Origin: Myotis daubentonii
Lineage: Eukaryota; Chordata; Mammalia; Chiroptera; Vespertilionidae
Assembly: GCF_963259705.1 (NCBI RefSeq)
Contig: NC_081852.1
Span: 62,134,359-62,198,358 of the forward strand
DNA length: 64,000 nucleotides
Direction of reading: 5' to 3'
A program made the translations under genes and the position numbers. A model generated the notes under the pieces. The model ran no database searches and was not told where the DNA came from. It saw only the letters and a program-made list of their open reading frames with translations. Shown piece by piece: positions 11,050-23,174 of the stretch. Each line of letters opens with the position of its first letter. Within the stretch, counting starts at the first letter, position 1.

Positions 11050-12340
11050 GGCAGGAGCCTCACTGTTTGAGAAGGTGTCTCATTTTGTGGCCAGCACTGG
11101 CTACCACGGGGCTAATCGTTTTTTTCTGTATAAGCACATACTTATCACCATAAAACACACGTACTTGTCACCTCAAAACACACCTCCAACAGGGAGCCGC
11201 AGCGCGGGTCACTCTTTCCCGTGACGCTGGAGGGCGGAGACGTTCTGCCTGGTGCGGAGCTTCCTTCTTCTCCCTGCAGCGGGTTCCGGGTCTGGTCAGG
11301 GCCCCTACGCCCACGCATCAGCACGGCGGGGAGGGGGGGGGGCGCTGGGACGCAAACATTTTTCTTGTAAAAATCAGTTTGCAAGATCCGCGCTGATGGG
11401 ATTTGCTGTGTGGACGATGCTTCCCTCGGGGTGTGAGACGAGCCGCTGATGCACAGCACGCCCGGGTCGTGTTTCCTTTTGTCTGCGAGCGGTTATGACA
11501 GGCGGCTCCGAGCCGCCGCCTGCGGGCGTGAACTCAGAACCCAGAGGCGCGGCAGGCCCGCGACCAGCTCAGCCCGGCTCCCGCAGCTGCGTCCACGGAG
11601 GAACAGAAGGCTTTGCGCTCTGTGTGCGATGTTTGCTTTCTGAGACCACCCTCCGTGACTTGCTCTCGTTCTCCTAACAACGCCTCTGGGATTCTCCCAG
11701 GGACTCACGGAGAGTTACATGTTTTCTGAGGAAACTGATGGGCTGGGGGCTCCCACCGTGCTGCCTGCACCTCCTCCGTCCTCACCCCTGGAAACAGTTC
11801 CCGCGTCCTTCCCGGCTGTTCCGCGCTCTCTCCGGGGGCGGAGTTTTTCTCGACACGGTTTCTTTCTGTTCTTTTTCTCTTTGCTCCTTTCCAGTTTCCT
11901 CCTAACACCTCTCTCTCGCTGGCTCTGTTCCCGGATTATCAGCCTGGCTGTTCCCTGCTCCCAGACCGCCCGCCTGCCGTTGCTTCTAACCAGGTTTTTC
12001 AATGCCCCGCCTGGCGTGGACCGAGCTGTGTTTCTTCAGAGGGTCACGCAATTCCGGCCCAAACTCTGTTCTCTTCCACAAAACGGGACCCTCAAGGCAA
12101 AGGGGATGCCCCTGGGGCGCTGTGACGTCATTTTCTGGGGTGACCTTCAAAATGTGCTGCTCGAGGCCCGGAATGTGCGGCCGCAGCGTGGAGGGGGGGG
12201 GGGGGGAGGGCGTTCCTGGTGCAGGCAGGAGCATGTTTCTGTGTTTTGGCACATGCTGGTTCCGACCCTAAAGTCAAGGACTCAGCTGGAATGTGAGCTT
12301 CCTTTGCAAGGATTTCCTAGATGAATGGAAACTGGTCACT

Positions 12341-12563
12341 CAGACGGGGCCAGCGTGGCTCAGTGGTTGACCATCGACCTAGGAACCAGGAGGTCATGAT
12401 TTGATACCTGGTCAGGGCACATGCCCGGGTTGTGGGCTCCATCCCCAGCATGGGGCATGCGGGAGGCAGTCCATCCATGATTCTCTCTCATCATTGATGT
12501 TTTCATCTCTTTCTCCCTCTCCCTGCTTCTCTGAAATCAATAAAAATATGTCTTAAAATGAAA
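12341..12563 (+). mobile_element. Ves-type SINE with 13-bp target duplication
   Basis: The tRNA-like head (GGGGCCAGCGTGGCTCAGTG) and Ves body run to the tail AATAAAAATATGTC. The perfect duplication GAAACTGGTCACT lies at 12328-12340 and 12564-12576. It sits about 200 bp upstream of the furin-site exon. Confidence 0.94.
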
Positions 12564-12759
12564 GAAACTGGTCACTTGAGTTGAGAAGGTCCCACACAGG
12601 TCGCTGGGGATGGAGGTGACCGTGTGGACGGGTGGACAGGTGGGAGCCGGGGGTGAGGATGGGGGCCCCTTAGTGAAGTGCTTGGGTGGGGAGAGGGTGA
12701 CCGTGCTCTGGGTGCCCCGGGAGGCGTCCAGGGAATTGAACCCGTATTTCCTGTTGCAG

Positions 12760-12825
12760 CATAAGAGAGAGACCCTGCAGATGACCAAGTACGTGGAGCT
12801 GGTTATTGTCGCCGACAACCGCGAG
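12760..12825 (+). CDS. ADAM12: ADAM12 exon, furin site and start of metalloprotease (human exon 7)
   Basis: This 66-nt exon (acceptor ttcctgttgcag, donor GTGAGA) encodes 22 codons, HKRETLQMTKYVELVIVADN then RE. With the Arg ending the previous exon it forms RHKR, a furin-type site where the prodomain is removed in the trans-Golgi. TKYVELVIVADN is the typical first strand of the reprolysin fold. It is phase 0 at both ends, so skipping would keep frame but delete the activation site. Confidence 0.94.
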
Positions 12826-14127
12826 GTGAGAGCTGGAAATGCCTCGGTCCTAAGGCTGGTTTAAAAAAAAAAAAAAAAGGAGGAAAAGGAAAGAAGATGC
12901 TCAGTAGGTCACGATTTGCTTTAATTAACCTCCTCTACTCCGGGCCCTTAGGAGCATGTAAACAAGTCACGGAAAAGGGGCTTTCTGGTAGCGTCAAGTA
13001 TAAAATATTAAAAGTGTGTCTGAAACTACAAAATAAAAGCCCAAGACTGGGAAGCAAACAAGGAAACTGTTGCTCCATCACTAAGCTCTCCAAACGGGGC
13101 GGGGGGGGAGGGTCCTTTGGGGAATCGGCAGATGGCGTTAGAACGGATTCCTGAACTGTTTGGGGGGGGAAGCAGCGTTTTGAACATGTCCGATGTGTCC
13201 TCGACCAAAACCAAGGCGCGAGAGGGACAGGGACGAGGCCGGAAGCCCTGCCCTCTGAGCGGGGCTCAGGGCCACGTTCGCTGTTCCTCTGAATTGATTT
13301 TTAATTGGACTCTTTGGGAGTTTCTTCTCCGTATTCCTTTCGGCCTCTGCTGCCTGTGATGAATGAGGTGCCATTTCCTCGGGGGCGCAGCCGGGCGGAG
13401 GGAACTGGCTTGACGGTTTCTCAGAGCCCGCCCGCCCATCTGGAGGTCAGCCGAGGGGCGATGCATTAGCTTGTCATCCCCTCCCCTCCGGGTCCTTCAC
13501 TATCTAAGTTTAAAAACAAATAGGAAGGACTTTGTGAGGAAGTGAACATCAAGTGTGCTTTTGTGAACCAGTGTCACCCCAATAAATCCAATTTTGAAAA
13601 CCCCAAGTTGGCGATCTGAGAAATGGCTTGGGGCTGCCTTCCCTTTACCTAAACCCGTGGCCGGCAAACTGCGGCTCGCGAGCCACGTGCGGCTCTTTGG
13701 CCCCTTGAGTGTGGCTCTTCCTAAGCCTTAGGAGGACCCCAATTAAGTTAATAACAATGTACCTACCTGTATAGTTTAAGTTTAAAACATTTGGCTCTCA
13801 AAAGAAATTTAAATCGTTGTACTGTTGATATGTGGCTCTGTTGACTAATGAGTTTGCCGACCACTGACCTAAACGGTGACTGCCCGCCACATGTGCGGCT
13901 GGGGCGAGGCAGGAGTTACTGGCGTGGGAGCGCTCCGTGGCGTGGCGAGTTTCGGGGCGCTTCGGGGAGTCCCGGGCGGGAGGTTTCTGGGGGGGATGGG
14001 GTTCATTGCCCAAGGAGCTGGGAGGGTTTGTGAAGCCCGCAGCTGCACATGCCCAGGGGCTGGGAGGGAAGATGACCTTTGAGTGACACGCCTGCTGTGA
14101 TTAACGCTGACATCTCAAATTATGAAG
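12826..14127 (+). other. ADAM12: ADAM12 intron (human intron 7)
   Basis: This 1.3-kb intron has a poly-A run near 12862, AT-richer single-copy DNA and one non-autonomous hAT element at 13655-13866. Its acceptor region has a poor pyrimidine tract. Confidence 0.8.
13655..13866. mobile_element. Non-autonomous hAT transposon (212 bp) with 8-bp target duplication
   Basis: The terminal inverted repeats (CCGTGGCCGGCAAACT at the left, AGTTTGCCGACCACTG at the right) flank a body containing GCGGCTCGCGAGCCAC and repeated TGTGGCTCT. A perfect 8-bp duplication ACCTAAAC flanks it (13647-13654 and 13867-13874), diagnostic of hAT transposition. No transposase is encoded. It shares ends with the fold-back element at 52246. 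Confidence 0.92.
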
Positions 14128-14199
14128 TTTCAGAGGCAAGGAAAAGACCTGGGAAAAGTGAAGCAGCGACTCATGGAGATCGCTAACCACGTGGACAAG
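14128..14199 (+). CDS. ADAM12: ADAM12 exon, metalloprotease (human exon 8)
   Basis: This 72-nt exon (donor GTACGT) encodes 24 residues, FQRQGKDLGKVKQRLMEIAN then HVDK, an early helix of the protease domain. I start it after TATGAAG because human ADAM12 has Phe-Gln here. A second AG six bases later (TTTCAG) could be used instead and would drop those two residues in frame. The upstream pyrimidine tract is weak. It is phase 0 at both ends. Confidence 0.9.
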
Positions 14200-17100
14200 G
14201 TACGTTCTCTCCCGGGTCATTCAGTCACTCGGATCGCGTGAATGTTTGGAAGCGAGGTGAGAGATGAAGCTCACCTTACCGTCTGAGCCGGGAGCCGGGG
14301 AGCTGCCTGGTCCGGGCTGGACCGGGGACTCCTGTCCTGGGAGCACAGAACCGTGGGGCCCGGAGGGGCTGCAGGAGATGTCGCCCTGGCTGCCCGGGCT
14401 GCGGCCTGGGCCACCTTCCTCCGGGCTCCCTACTGGCCGGGCAGAGCCCAGTCCTGGCATCGCAGGCTCCCAGTCCGATCCAGAGCCATGGCGGGCGCAT
14501 CCGCCCTTTGGAGCACTCCAAGCCCGCCTCCCCCTAAGCTCCCCAGGAGGAGCCCACGGCTCCACATTCCGCCCGCCCCATGCCAACGAGGGCGCCACCA
14601 TCTGGGACGTGGATACTGATTTCCAGCCCGGCCAGCAGGTGGCCAACCCTCCCTGAGGACCAGGCAGTGACAAAGGCCAGGGCAGAGCTGGAGGGGACCC
14701 TGGGAGTCAGGTCTAACCCCAGGGCCTTTGACCACCAAAGGTCCTCCCTCTGCCTGTCCCCAAGGAGGTGGGGACACTGTCTACACCACGTGCTTCAGCA
14801 GCACACCTGCACGGAGCACGCCTGCACAGAACACGCCTGCACGGAGCACACCTGCACAGAGCACGCCTGCACGGAGCACACCTGCACGGGGCACGCCTGC
14901 ACAGAACACGCCTGCACGGGGCACGCCTGCACAGAGCACGCCTGCACGGAGCACACCTGCACGGGGCACGCCTGCACGGAGCACACCTGCACGGAGCACA
15001 CCTGCACGGGGCACGCCTGCACAGAGCACGCCTGCACGGAGCACACCTGCACGGGGCACGCCTGTATGGAGCACACCCGCATGGGAGTGAGCAGAGCTTG
15101 GGACCGATGCTCCAGCCCACACACGGCGTCTCCCACTTTGATAGGCATTGCAGCCGGGTGTCCGAGTGGGGCCAGGGCACCCGAGTCTCCCATGGGTCCT
15201 CACGTGGGACACGATCTGACCGCTGTCCTACACGGCCGTAGTCCTCAGCGATCGCCTGTCTCCAGCCCATGCAGAGGGTGGGAGGGGAGTGGGACCAGGT
15301 GCCTCAGAAATGGCAGTTTGAGGACGCCTCGCAGTGGTCGTGTTTACAAACATGCCTGTTATATCTGAGGGATTGGGATTTCCAACATTTTCCGAAAGAT
15401 GGAAGCCACGGCCCTTCTAGAAATGGGAATATTCTACTCGGCCGTGCAGGCAGCGCCGTGCCCTGCGCACCGGGAGTCAGACCTTGGGGGTGAAAGGCCG
15501 CCGCGGACGGCGTGAAACCGAGCCTGCGGATGCCGGAGTCCCTGTTAAAGTGATGCATGCGTTCTCCCTGCTGGTTTCTCTACAGTCTGTTCTATCCTGC
15601 TTCCGCCTGCACAACCAAAAGTGAGCGTTTGGGAGTCTGTTAATAACACGCACCGGTCATCACAGGGCAAAGTCCTGACGGCCTCGCGGAGTCTGCCCGC
15701 TGGGGGGCCCTGTGTCCGGTGGGAGGGAGCTGAACTGCTGAGCACACGTGTGCGGCTGCCCCTGCAAGGCCTGGAGTCGCTGGTGGGGTGCCCAGGCCCC
15801 TACCCCGCTCTGCACCGTGTGCACGAAGGGATGCGCCTGCACTAGCGAGGAACCCCGATGCCGTTGGCAGCTCTGCGTTCTCCACGTGTCTCGGCCCCGT
15901 AAACAGTGACTCCCGGTGGCAACTTCCTCGTTTGCAGAGCCCTCGGCTCTTCTTGGCCGTTCTGAGTAATAATCGCTTGGCTGCAGGGGAGCGGACGGCT
16001 CAGACTGGGAGACCCACCAGCGACGTCCTGCCAAAGGTGACATTCTGGAACATTCAGGAAGTTCTGTCAGTCTGACAGAGCGCTTGCCTTGCTGGCAACC
16101 CCTGAGGCGGGAACTAAGAGACATCCCCCCCCCCCCCAGGCTGATTCTATGGGGAGTGGGGGGAGGAATGGCTGCCAAATGAAGGGCTGGGGACCCGCCT
16201 CCTTGACCCCCCCCCCCATCTCCCTACTTCTGATTCACGAGGAAACCAGCAGCAGCTGCAGATTCTTTAAGGCTGAGCCTCCGCCACTGCGTGGGAGGAC
16301 TCGTCCCTGTGGATTTCGTGTCTTCCGGTCTTTCTCCTGTGGGTCTCCCCTCCCGTCCCACGCGGGGGCCTGAGGTCACAGCTTCCGCGTTGGGCCAGGA
16401 GACAGCCCTCAGGTCCACGTCCTCCCAAGCCTTCCCGGGCCTGGGGCTCCGCGCCCTGAACTCGCGCCGCATCCTTTCTTGGCAGGTGGCTCCTCGGCGT
16501 TAGCGGTGATGGTGGCTGTGAGCTTCCAGCTGACCCTGAGCATTCTGGAGCCGAGGGCAAGGGCAGCCTGGTCCTTCCTGTTTGTGCCAGTGCCGAGCCG
16601 AGCCCACAGCCAGAGCCGAGCAAATGCTGCTGCCGCTGGGTTACTGGTGAACCCGTCAGCTGGTCCCAGACCACGGCCCGTCCGCGTGCACCCTGGTCCC
16701 TGTGCCCAGGCCTGGTGGGTGCTCCTTACGTATTAATTCGTGCTCCTTAACAGGAGGCCCTCGCCGCCCTGGGAGGAGCAGTCAGCAGGCAGTGAGGGGA
16801 GGGTCAGGCGGCTACAGGTGCGCTCAGCGCACGTGACAGATCCCAGCAGCATCGGCATCGGCGCAGGGGCTGTGCCTGACACCCGTCGTGTGTGAAATCC
16901 GCTCCGGGTGCGGCTGGAGGGACCCAGATGGAAACGACAGCCGGCGTCATGGGGAACGGGGAACGGCTCCTGGAGCAGCGGCCACAGGGGCCCTCCCAGA
17001 CCCAGGCGCTGCTTCTACACACATGACACCTGTTGGAGGCAAACCGGGACCCCTACAGGGGACGCCTGAAGCCCACGCTCGGCCAGCTGCTGTGGACACG

Positions 17101-18649
17101 GGCGTCTCTGCCTTCTGGTCACCATTACCTTTGGCATGAACCCGCTGGAAACGCGGCCTCCCGTCACAGGACGGCCTCCCGTCACAGGACGGCAGCGGAC
17201 ACGGCGTCAGAGGGCCAGGGCGCCCCTGGACTCCATTCTGCCCGGGGGGCCTGGCTGGGAGCCTGCGAGCAAGTGCTGATTACACCACAAGCCGCTGGGC
17301 AGCCTTCAGGCCGCATAACGTCTCATGCGCGTATGGACGTGAGGCCCGAATTGCCGTCTGCGTGGGCCGCGTGGCCTGCTCCGAGATGCGGCCCGTGTTC
17401 CCGTGCCTCCTGCCGGCCCGGTGCGCCGGCGGAAGAGGAGATGAGCCGGGAGGACGAGCCGCCGCCCTGGGTCAACCCCGGCCGCGCTGCTCAGCCCGGG
17501 GAGTGCGTCCTGAGCTCCCCGCGTTGGGACGCTGCTGAAGTCCAACCCGGAGCTCCTGGGACTTCGGTCCTGGTTGGCCCAGATGCTTCTAGCAACTCCG
17601 AACAGGACCTGCTCCCGCTGGGGCTGGACTTCGGCCTGTCTCCAGCCGCGCCGTTCTCTCTGGCGCCTGAGAATCAGAAGATGCGGCGTCCTCATTGGGC
17701 CCTGCCCCCACATCACAGGCACCGGAAGGTGGTGCAGCCAGCCACGCGATCCCGTGCCCCCCCCCACCCCAACCCTGAGGACAGAGCCGCCTCCATGTCT
17801 TTGTGATGCACGTGGGCCAGCAAGGCAGTCGGGGCCACGGGTAGTTCTGACCTCTCCTCTGGCTGCTCATCCCGCAGCGTGTCTGGGACAAACCATCCCT
17901 TCCCATTGGGAGAGCTGCCCTTCCTACCTCTGAGCCAGGGCGGCTGCTTGTGGGCGGGGCTGTGGCCATGGCCTTGGCCATGAATACTAACGAGGTGGGT
18001 GCACCTGAGTTGGTCTCCTGCCTGGGAGAGGAACTTCTTAGTAACAGATCTTTCCCGGGACACTTGGTGAGCCAGCCTCCGGCTTCGGAAGAGCCGTGGG
18101 TCATCCGAGTTCGGCAGAAGGGCCGTGTGCCTATGATTCCGAAAGCTCCCAATGTCTACAACCTCCTCCATTGACGGGGGCGACAGGATATGATAGCGTC
18201 GGCCACGTCTGAGGCTTTGCCAAAGGTCACCACAGATCCATTTGCAGGACCTGCGGCCGCAGGTGCACAAGCGGCTGTCGTTGGCAGAGTGAACGCCCTC
18301 GCTCAGGCGGCTTTGCCTGCGGCAGGTAGGAGCTGGCAGGCGGCAGCTACGATGTAGGGGCTTTAGTGAGACTCCAGTCTCTGCGTATTTTCACCTCCAA
18401 GGAGTCATTTCAAGTGCGAGCTTCCACACACACCAGGGAGACACCGAGAGGCCGTCACTGGAGCGTGCGGACCCAGTGGGCGCGTCCGTGGGCGTCGGGC
18501 CCTACACGCCGTCTTACCTGCCTGGGAAGGGGGGGGGGAGTGGCGGTGTTATCCTCACCCGCTCGGTGAGGTTCAGAGTGCACAGACCTGCCCTGCTCTG
18601 CGTGCCAGTCCCCGTTCCCGCGACCCCCAGAGGCTGTCTGTCCCCTCAG
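14200..18649 (+). other. ADAM12: ADAM12 intron (human intron 8)
   Basis: This 4.4-kb GC-rich intron contains a 15-bp minisatellite at 14802-15083 and short C and G runs (16127, 16208, 18530). I see no SINE or other transposon. Most of it looks single-copy. Confidence 0.8.
14802..15083. repeat. 15-bp minisatellite (about 19 copies)
   Basis: The unit CACGCCTGCACGGAG has G/A and C/T variants (CACACCTGCACGGGG, CACGCCTGCACAGAA) and repeats about 19 times. Because 15 is a multiple of three, all frames on both strands repeat a five-residue motif, for example Cys-rich on the minus strand. These are repeat artefacts, not genes. Confidence 0.95.
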
Positions 18650-18819
18650 TTTTACAGGCCGCTGAACATCCGCATTGTGCTGGTGGGCGTGGAGGTGTGG
18701 AGCGACATGGACAAGTGCCCCATCGGCCAGGACCCCTTCGCCAGCCTGCACGAGTTCCTGGACTGGAGAAAGGCCAAGCTCCTGCCCCGCCAGTCCCACG
18801 ACAACGCACAGCTTGTCAG
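18650..18819 (+). CDS. ADAM12: ADAM12 exon, metalloprotease core (human exon 9)
   Basis: This 170-nt exon (acceptor tgtcccctcag, donor GTGGGT) encodes FYRPLNIRIVLVGVEVWSD and continues through DMDKCPIGQDPFASLHEFLD to SHDNAQLV plus two bases of Ser. It forms the central strands and helix of the reprolysin fold. It agrees with human almost throughout. Small changes include CPIGQ where human has CSVSQ. Confidence 0.95.
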
Positions 18820-21173
18820 GTGGGTCGGCGCGGTCCCTCTGGGCTGGGGAGGAGTGGCCCCGGCGCCCCGGCCTCCTCCAGCTCCACCCTCGCGGCCCGG
18901 AGCTGCGCCTTCCCGGGGGGTCGCTCAGCACTCATCGCGGGGCAGAGGCCCCCTGACCGGAGCCTGGGGTCTGCTGGGAAGTCTCCCTTTGGACACCTGG
19001 GAAAGCTCTCCCTCTGTCCAATGTCTTCTTCCTTCTTCCGTCACCTGGACGTTCTCCTTGTGCAAATGTATTAAAATATGTTTTTATTGATTTTAGAGAG
19101 AGGGAGAGAGAAGGAGAAATAGAAACATCGATGAGAGAGAAACATCAGTATCTATTGGCTGCCTCCTGCACACCCCTGTTGGGGATTGAGCCCGCAACCC
19201 GGGCCTGTGCCCGGACCTGGAATCGAATCCTAGGTTCATAGGTCAACGCTCAACCACTGAGCCACGCTGGCCGGGCTGGGCAAGCTGTTCCGGTCTCCGC
19301 CTGATGCCCAGTTGTCCAGAGCAGCTGCTTTTTAAAGCCCATTGTCTTCCCTTATCAGCGGGAATGTGGATGCACCATCTGAAGGCGGGACACCCGTGTC
19401 CCCCTCCTCACGGCATTCTGGGGCTTCCTAGAGCCGAGGCTGCAACAGGACAGCACATTAGCCTTGGATCTGTCTTTCAATCCAACTGCCCTGGGCACCG
19501 AGCAGGAACCAAACTTCCGCCCCCGGGAGCCTGGAACACGGTGGAGTGGGTCCCCGTCTGCTGGGGGAGCCGGTGAACAAGGCAGTTCCCTGAGCGATCA
19601 GGGTGTGGCGTAACCAGTGAGGGAACAGAGCTGGAATGTAGCCGCTGCTACAGACTCCTTTATATTCAAAAAGAAGCATTCGTACCCTAATGAAGTAGAT
19701 TGTTTCCAAAGTGGAGAACATTCTATTAAAGCCCTTAAACACTTTCTGCCATTATCTTTGTCTCCTCGCGTTGCTTTATCACTGAATTAAAAGCTGTGGA
19801 GAGATGGACGCTTTCCTTTAGCGAATTGGGTCTAATTTACGAGCTTTTATGGGAAGTGGACCACCAGCCCCTCCCCATCCTCTCTTTAGAACATGCCCAG
19901 CCCCGGGCGAGGCCGGGGGCAGTCCCTGTTCATTCACTTTGGCCATGTCAGGGGGCTTTTGTTAATTCCCTGCCTTGGGCGTTTGCGGTTGCCTCACATT
20001 TTGCGCATCGATTAATCCTGAACCATTGAAAAGCAGAATCAAAGTGTGTTGTTTTGACTTTTTTCCCAAATGGAGTCTGTCCAACCTGAACATCTGGAAA
20101 TGAATCAGCCTCTTATATAACCTCCTCGTGAGTGTACATGTAGTTGTTTCTGGTAAATGCTCGATAGAGATATAAACGTTAAGACTGCAGTCCCTACTCT
20201 GGTCCGTGAGCGTGGGCGGGGGGGGGTGCAGATGGGTGGATACATACATACACACATTCATGCATGCATAGATGGGGTGGCATGTATGCTTGCTCCCTCT
20301 TGTCCAATCGACCGAAATACCTACCTTTTCACATCATACCTGTGAAATCAATGTATGTCCGTGGCCAAGATGACATGAAAGCTCATTTTTCCTTTAAACG
20401 AAATTCAACAATGACATTGTTTCATTTTTCGTGGATGAGGTAGGAGCTACACGCACTTGCATGACACAGGCCTTGAGGTCATCGGACTCGCTGCTCAAGA
20501 TTCCGCGGGAGGGAAAGCTGCGCCCGCAGGAGCCATAAGGGCCCCTTCCAGAAGCCTCTGCCGGGGGCTGAGGCTGCGTGGGTGCTGACTCCTACACTCA
20601 GCCCAGGGGTCAGCCATTCTCCTGCGATTCCACTTTAAAAGTTCCGCTCGCAGGAGAGCGCCGTGGGTTTCCGTCCGGTCATGTCACGCAGGAGCACAGA
20701 CTTCAGCGACAACAGGAAACAGAGCGAGCCGCCTACTGCGTCCCTGTTCCCACCGCGATTCTGTGCCTTCGCAGACGGCCCTCAGCCCCCTCCTCCTGCC
20801 CCCACCCCCCTGAGGAAGCAGGCAGACCACCAGTTACACAGTCAAGAGCCATGACCGGCTGTCTGAGTCTCAGAAACAGAAATCTGAAAGGGTCATGGAC
20901 TGCGGTGCAACTGGACCCTAAGTCGCCGAGAGCGGAGGGGACAGCCGCGCCCAGGCGCCCACGTGTGGGTCACTCCGGGACTGGGTGCCTCTCCCTTATG
21001 TACATCCGTTCTGTTCGTTTTGTCACCTGCACCCCCACCAGTTACAGGCCGCACACCGTGTTCTTGACCTCGATATATTTCTTTTTTCATCAAAGGTCCA
21101 AAAAAATGTATCTTAGGAAATGTCTTCATCCTGTGTTCGTTTCAGAAAGCCCTTTCTCTTGTCTCCCTCCTAG
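18820..21173 (+). other. ADAM12: ADAM12 intron (human intron 9)
   Basis: This intron holds a Ves SINE at 19071-19277, then an AT-richer, repeat-free stretch at about 19640-20460 that contrasts with its GC-rich surroundings, then GC-rich single-copy DNA up to the next acceptor. Confidence 0.75.
19071..19277 (-). mobile_element. Ves-type SINE
   Basis: It is in minus orientation from AATATGTTTTTATTGATTTT to the head complement ACTGAGCCACGCTGGCCGGG. It lies about 250 bp after the preceding exon. No clear target duplication is visible. Confidence 0.9.
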
Positions 21174-21258
21174 CGGGGTCTATTTCCAAGGCACCACCAT
21201 CGGCATGGCGCCCATCATGAGCATGTGCACGGCGGAGCAGTCGGGGGGCATCGTCATG
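21174..21258 (+). CDS. ADAM12: ADAM12 exon, metalloprotease (human exon 10)
   Basis: This 85-nt exon (acceptor gtctccctcctag, donor GTGAGT) completes Ser and encodes GVYFQGTTIGMAPIMSMCTA followed by EQSGGIVM, the strand and loop ahead of the active-site helix. It is nearly identical to human; Asp to Glu in TAEQSGG is conservative. It ends in phase 0. Confidence 0.95.
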
Positions 21259-21409
21259 GTGAGTCCCCCGAGACGGTTCCCGGGAAGTCTCTGCTTTCAC
21301 CAGACCTGGTGAGGTCAGGGTCGCTGGGTCGATGCTGTTTAGATCTCATCCTGCCCTCCTTCTCGCTCTGTCTGTGATCGTACACACCCCACAATATCTT
21401 ATTTTTTAC

Positions 21410-21630
21410 TTATTTTTTAAAATATATTTTTATTGATTTCAGAGAAGAGGGGAGAGGGAGAGAGAGAGAGAAACATCCATGATGAGAGAGAATCCTTCAT
21501 CAGCTGCCTCCTGCACGCCCCCTACTGGGGATGGAGCCCGCAGCCCGGGCATGTGCCCTTGACCGGGAATCGAACCGTGACCTCCTGGTTCATCCGTCAG
21601 TGCTCAACCACGGAGCCACGGTGGCTGGGC
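21410..21630 (-). mobile_element. Ves-type SINE
   Basis: It is in minus orientation: ATATATTTTTATTGATTTCA at the left, then ACCTCCTGGTTCATCCGTC and the head complement GAGCCACGGTGGCTGGGC at the right. Confidence 0.9.
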
Positions 21631-22975
21631 TCCCTACACGCTTTTAGGGACTGCTTGTAAAACACATCCATTTGCACACAGGAGAGGAGAGCGTGTAAAA
21701 ATAGCTCAGGCGAACCAGTCCTCCCCGTTTATGGAGAAAAAGCTCCGCTGGGATTTTGGTCTGAGCTCCAGCCCAGGAATTCCCTCCCGGCGCCGGGATG
21801 AGCCCGGCCCGGGGCTGCCCTCACCTCCCCTCCTCGAGGTGGCCTGTGGTCGCCCCGAACAGAACCGTCAGGACGGTTTTCTGACGGCTCAGCCTCCAGG
21901 CCCAACAGCCAAACGGCTGAGGTTTGTAACTCCTCGCCACCGCACATGCCTGACATACCTCCAGGCCAGTGTCCAACCGTCTGCAGAACAGCCTCATTCT
22001 CGGAAGGCGGGGGCCTGGGCTTGTGCTGTACAAGGATCACTGTCACACATGGGCTAGCTGTGTTTGTAGAAGGAAATAGAGCGGGAGGGATACTGGGGAC
22101 TTGATTCCTCTGAACTGAAGAGGGAGGCGGCTCTGACAGGCTGCCCGTCGGGGGACTCCTGCCCCGGCCCCTCCGATCATGAGAGGGAAGGTGCCACCAG
22201 GGCGCTGCTGCGCCCACTCTGAGCCCAGAGCGAGCCCCCTGCCCCAGCCCCCGACGCGGCGTGTCCTCAGAGACCAGTCCAGCATCCCAGCTACACAAAC
22301 AAACCCGTCCTTCCAAGAAACCGGGAGTTCCCCCGCAGGTTCCAAAGGGAACACGTGTGAATATTCCGTGTGTTAGCGGGCAGAGGAGCCTGTTCTGCTG
22401 ACTCCGACTTTCTCACTGCCCGCCCGTCTCTCCGAGGCACCCACAGGGCGGGTTTCCTCTTCCCCGGGCAGTGCCAGGGGGGTTCGGGGAACCGCGTGCC
22501 CGGGGGAGGAGGGGGAGCAGGGGGAGGAGGGGGACGCTGCATGGAGGGTCACAGGCCCTCCTCGGCTTGCTGGCTTGACCGGGCTCCCGCTGGCTTCTCT
22601 TGCTTCTCTTGAGCCCGGAGGCCAGCCTGTGTGAGAGCCGGGCCGGGGAAGCCACGGACAGGTGGGCTGCAGGCGGTGCCAGGGTCATTTCGAGTCCCAG
22701 CCCAGCTGTCCATTTCCAGAGCCGCCCGTAAAGTTTTAAGAGGGAAGCATTTTCTGTTTCGTGGTTCCACGGCCGGTTGCTAACTGACTTCGCCACTTCA
22801 GACGGGAGTCTGTGTTTTTAGAGCCGAAGCTCAATTCCGCATAAGCCCGCAGGTTCTGCCGCCGGCATGCGGCGCTTAAACGTTTCATGACCAGTCTGAC
22901 CAGGTTAAGTGGCTTCCTGGAGCTCATACCCCTTATTCTGTTTCCACACCAGCACTCGCCGAGATTCCTCCTGGA

Positions 22976-23174
22976 GCCCGGCCGGCGTGGCTCAGGGGTT
23001 GAGCGTCGACCCATGAACCAGGAGGTCAGGGTTCAATTCCTGGTCCGGGCACAGGTCCAGGTTGCAGGCTTGATCCCCAGGAGGGGGCGTGCAGGAGGCA
23101 GCTGGTCCCTGATTCTCTCTCATCCTTGATGTTTCCATCTCCTCTCTCTGAAGTCAAGAAGAACATATTTCAAA
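22976..23174 (+). mobile_element. Ves-type SINE with 14-bp target duplication
   Basis: The head GCCCGGCCGGCGTGGCTCAG, ACCCATGAACCAGGAGGTC and the B-box region GGTTCAATTCC are followed by a short tail. The perfect duplication AGATTCCTCCTGGA lies at 22962-22975 and 23175-23188. Confidence 0.94.

Larger units (their letters stand above)
7009..12759 (+). other. ADAM12: ADAM12 intron (human intron 6)
   Basis: This 5.75-kb intron contains three Ves SINEs (7655, 10828, 12341), one diverged L1 fragment around 9270-9640 and otherwise GC-rich single-copy sequence. I see no nested gene. Confidence 0.85.

Noticed and set aside
14713..15270. Cys-Arg-Ala-Pro repeat open frame on the minus strand, resembling a cysteine-rich protein
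   Set aside because: It is the 15-bp array read in one frame; all six frames look equally periodic.
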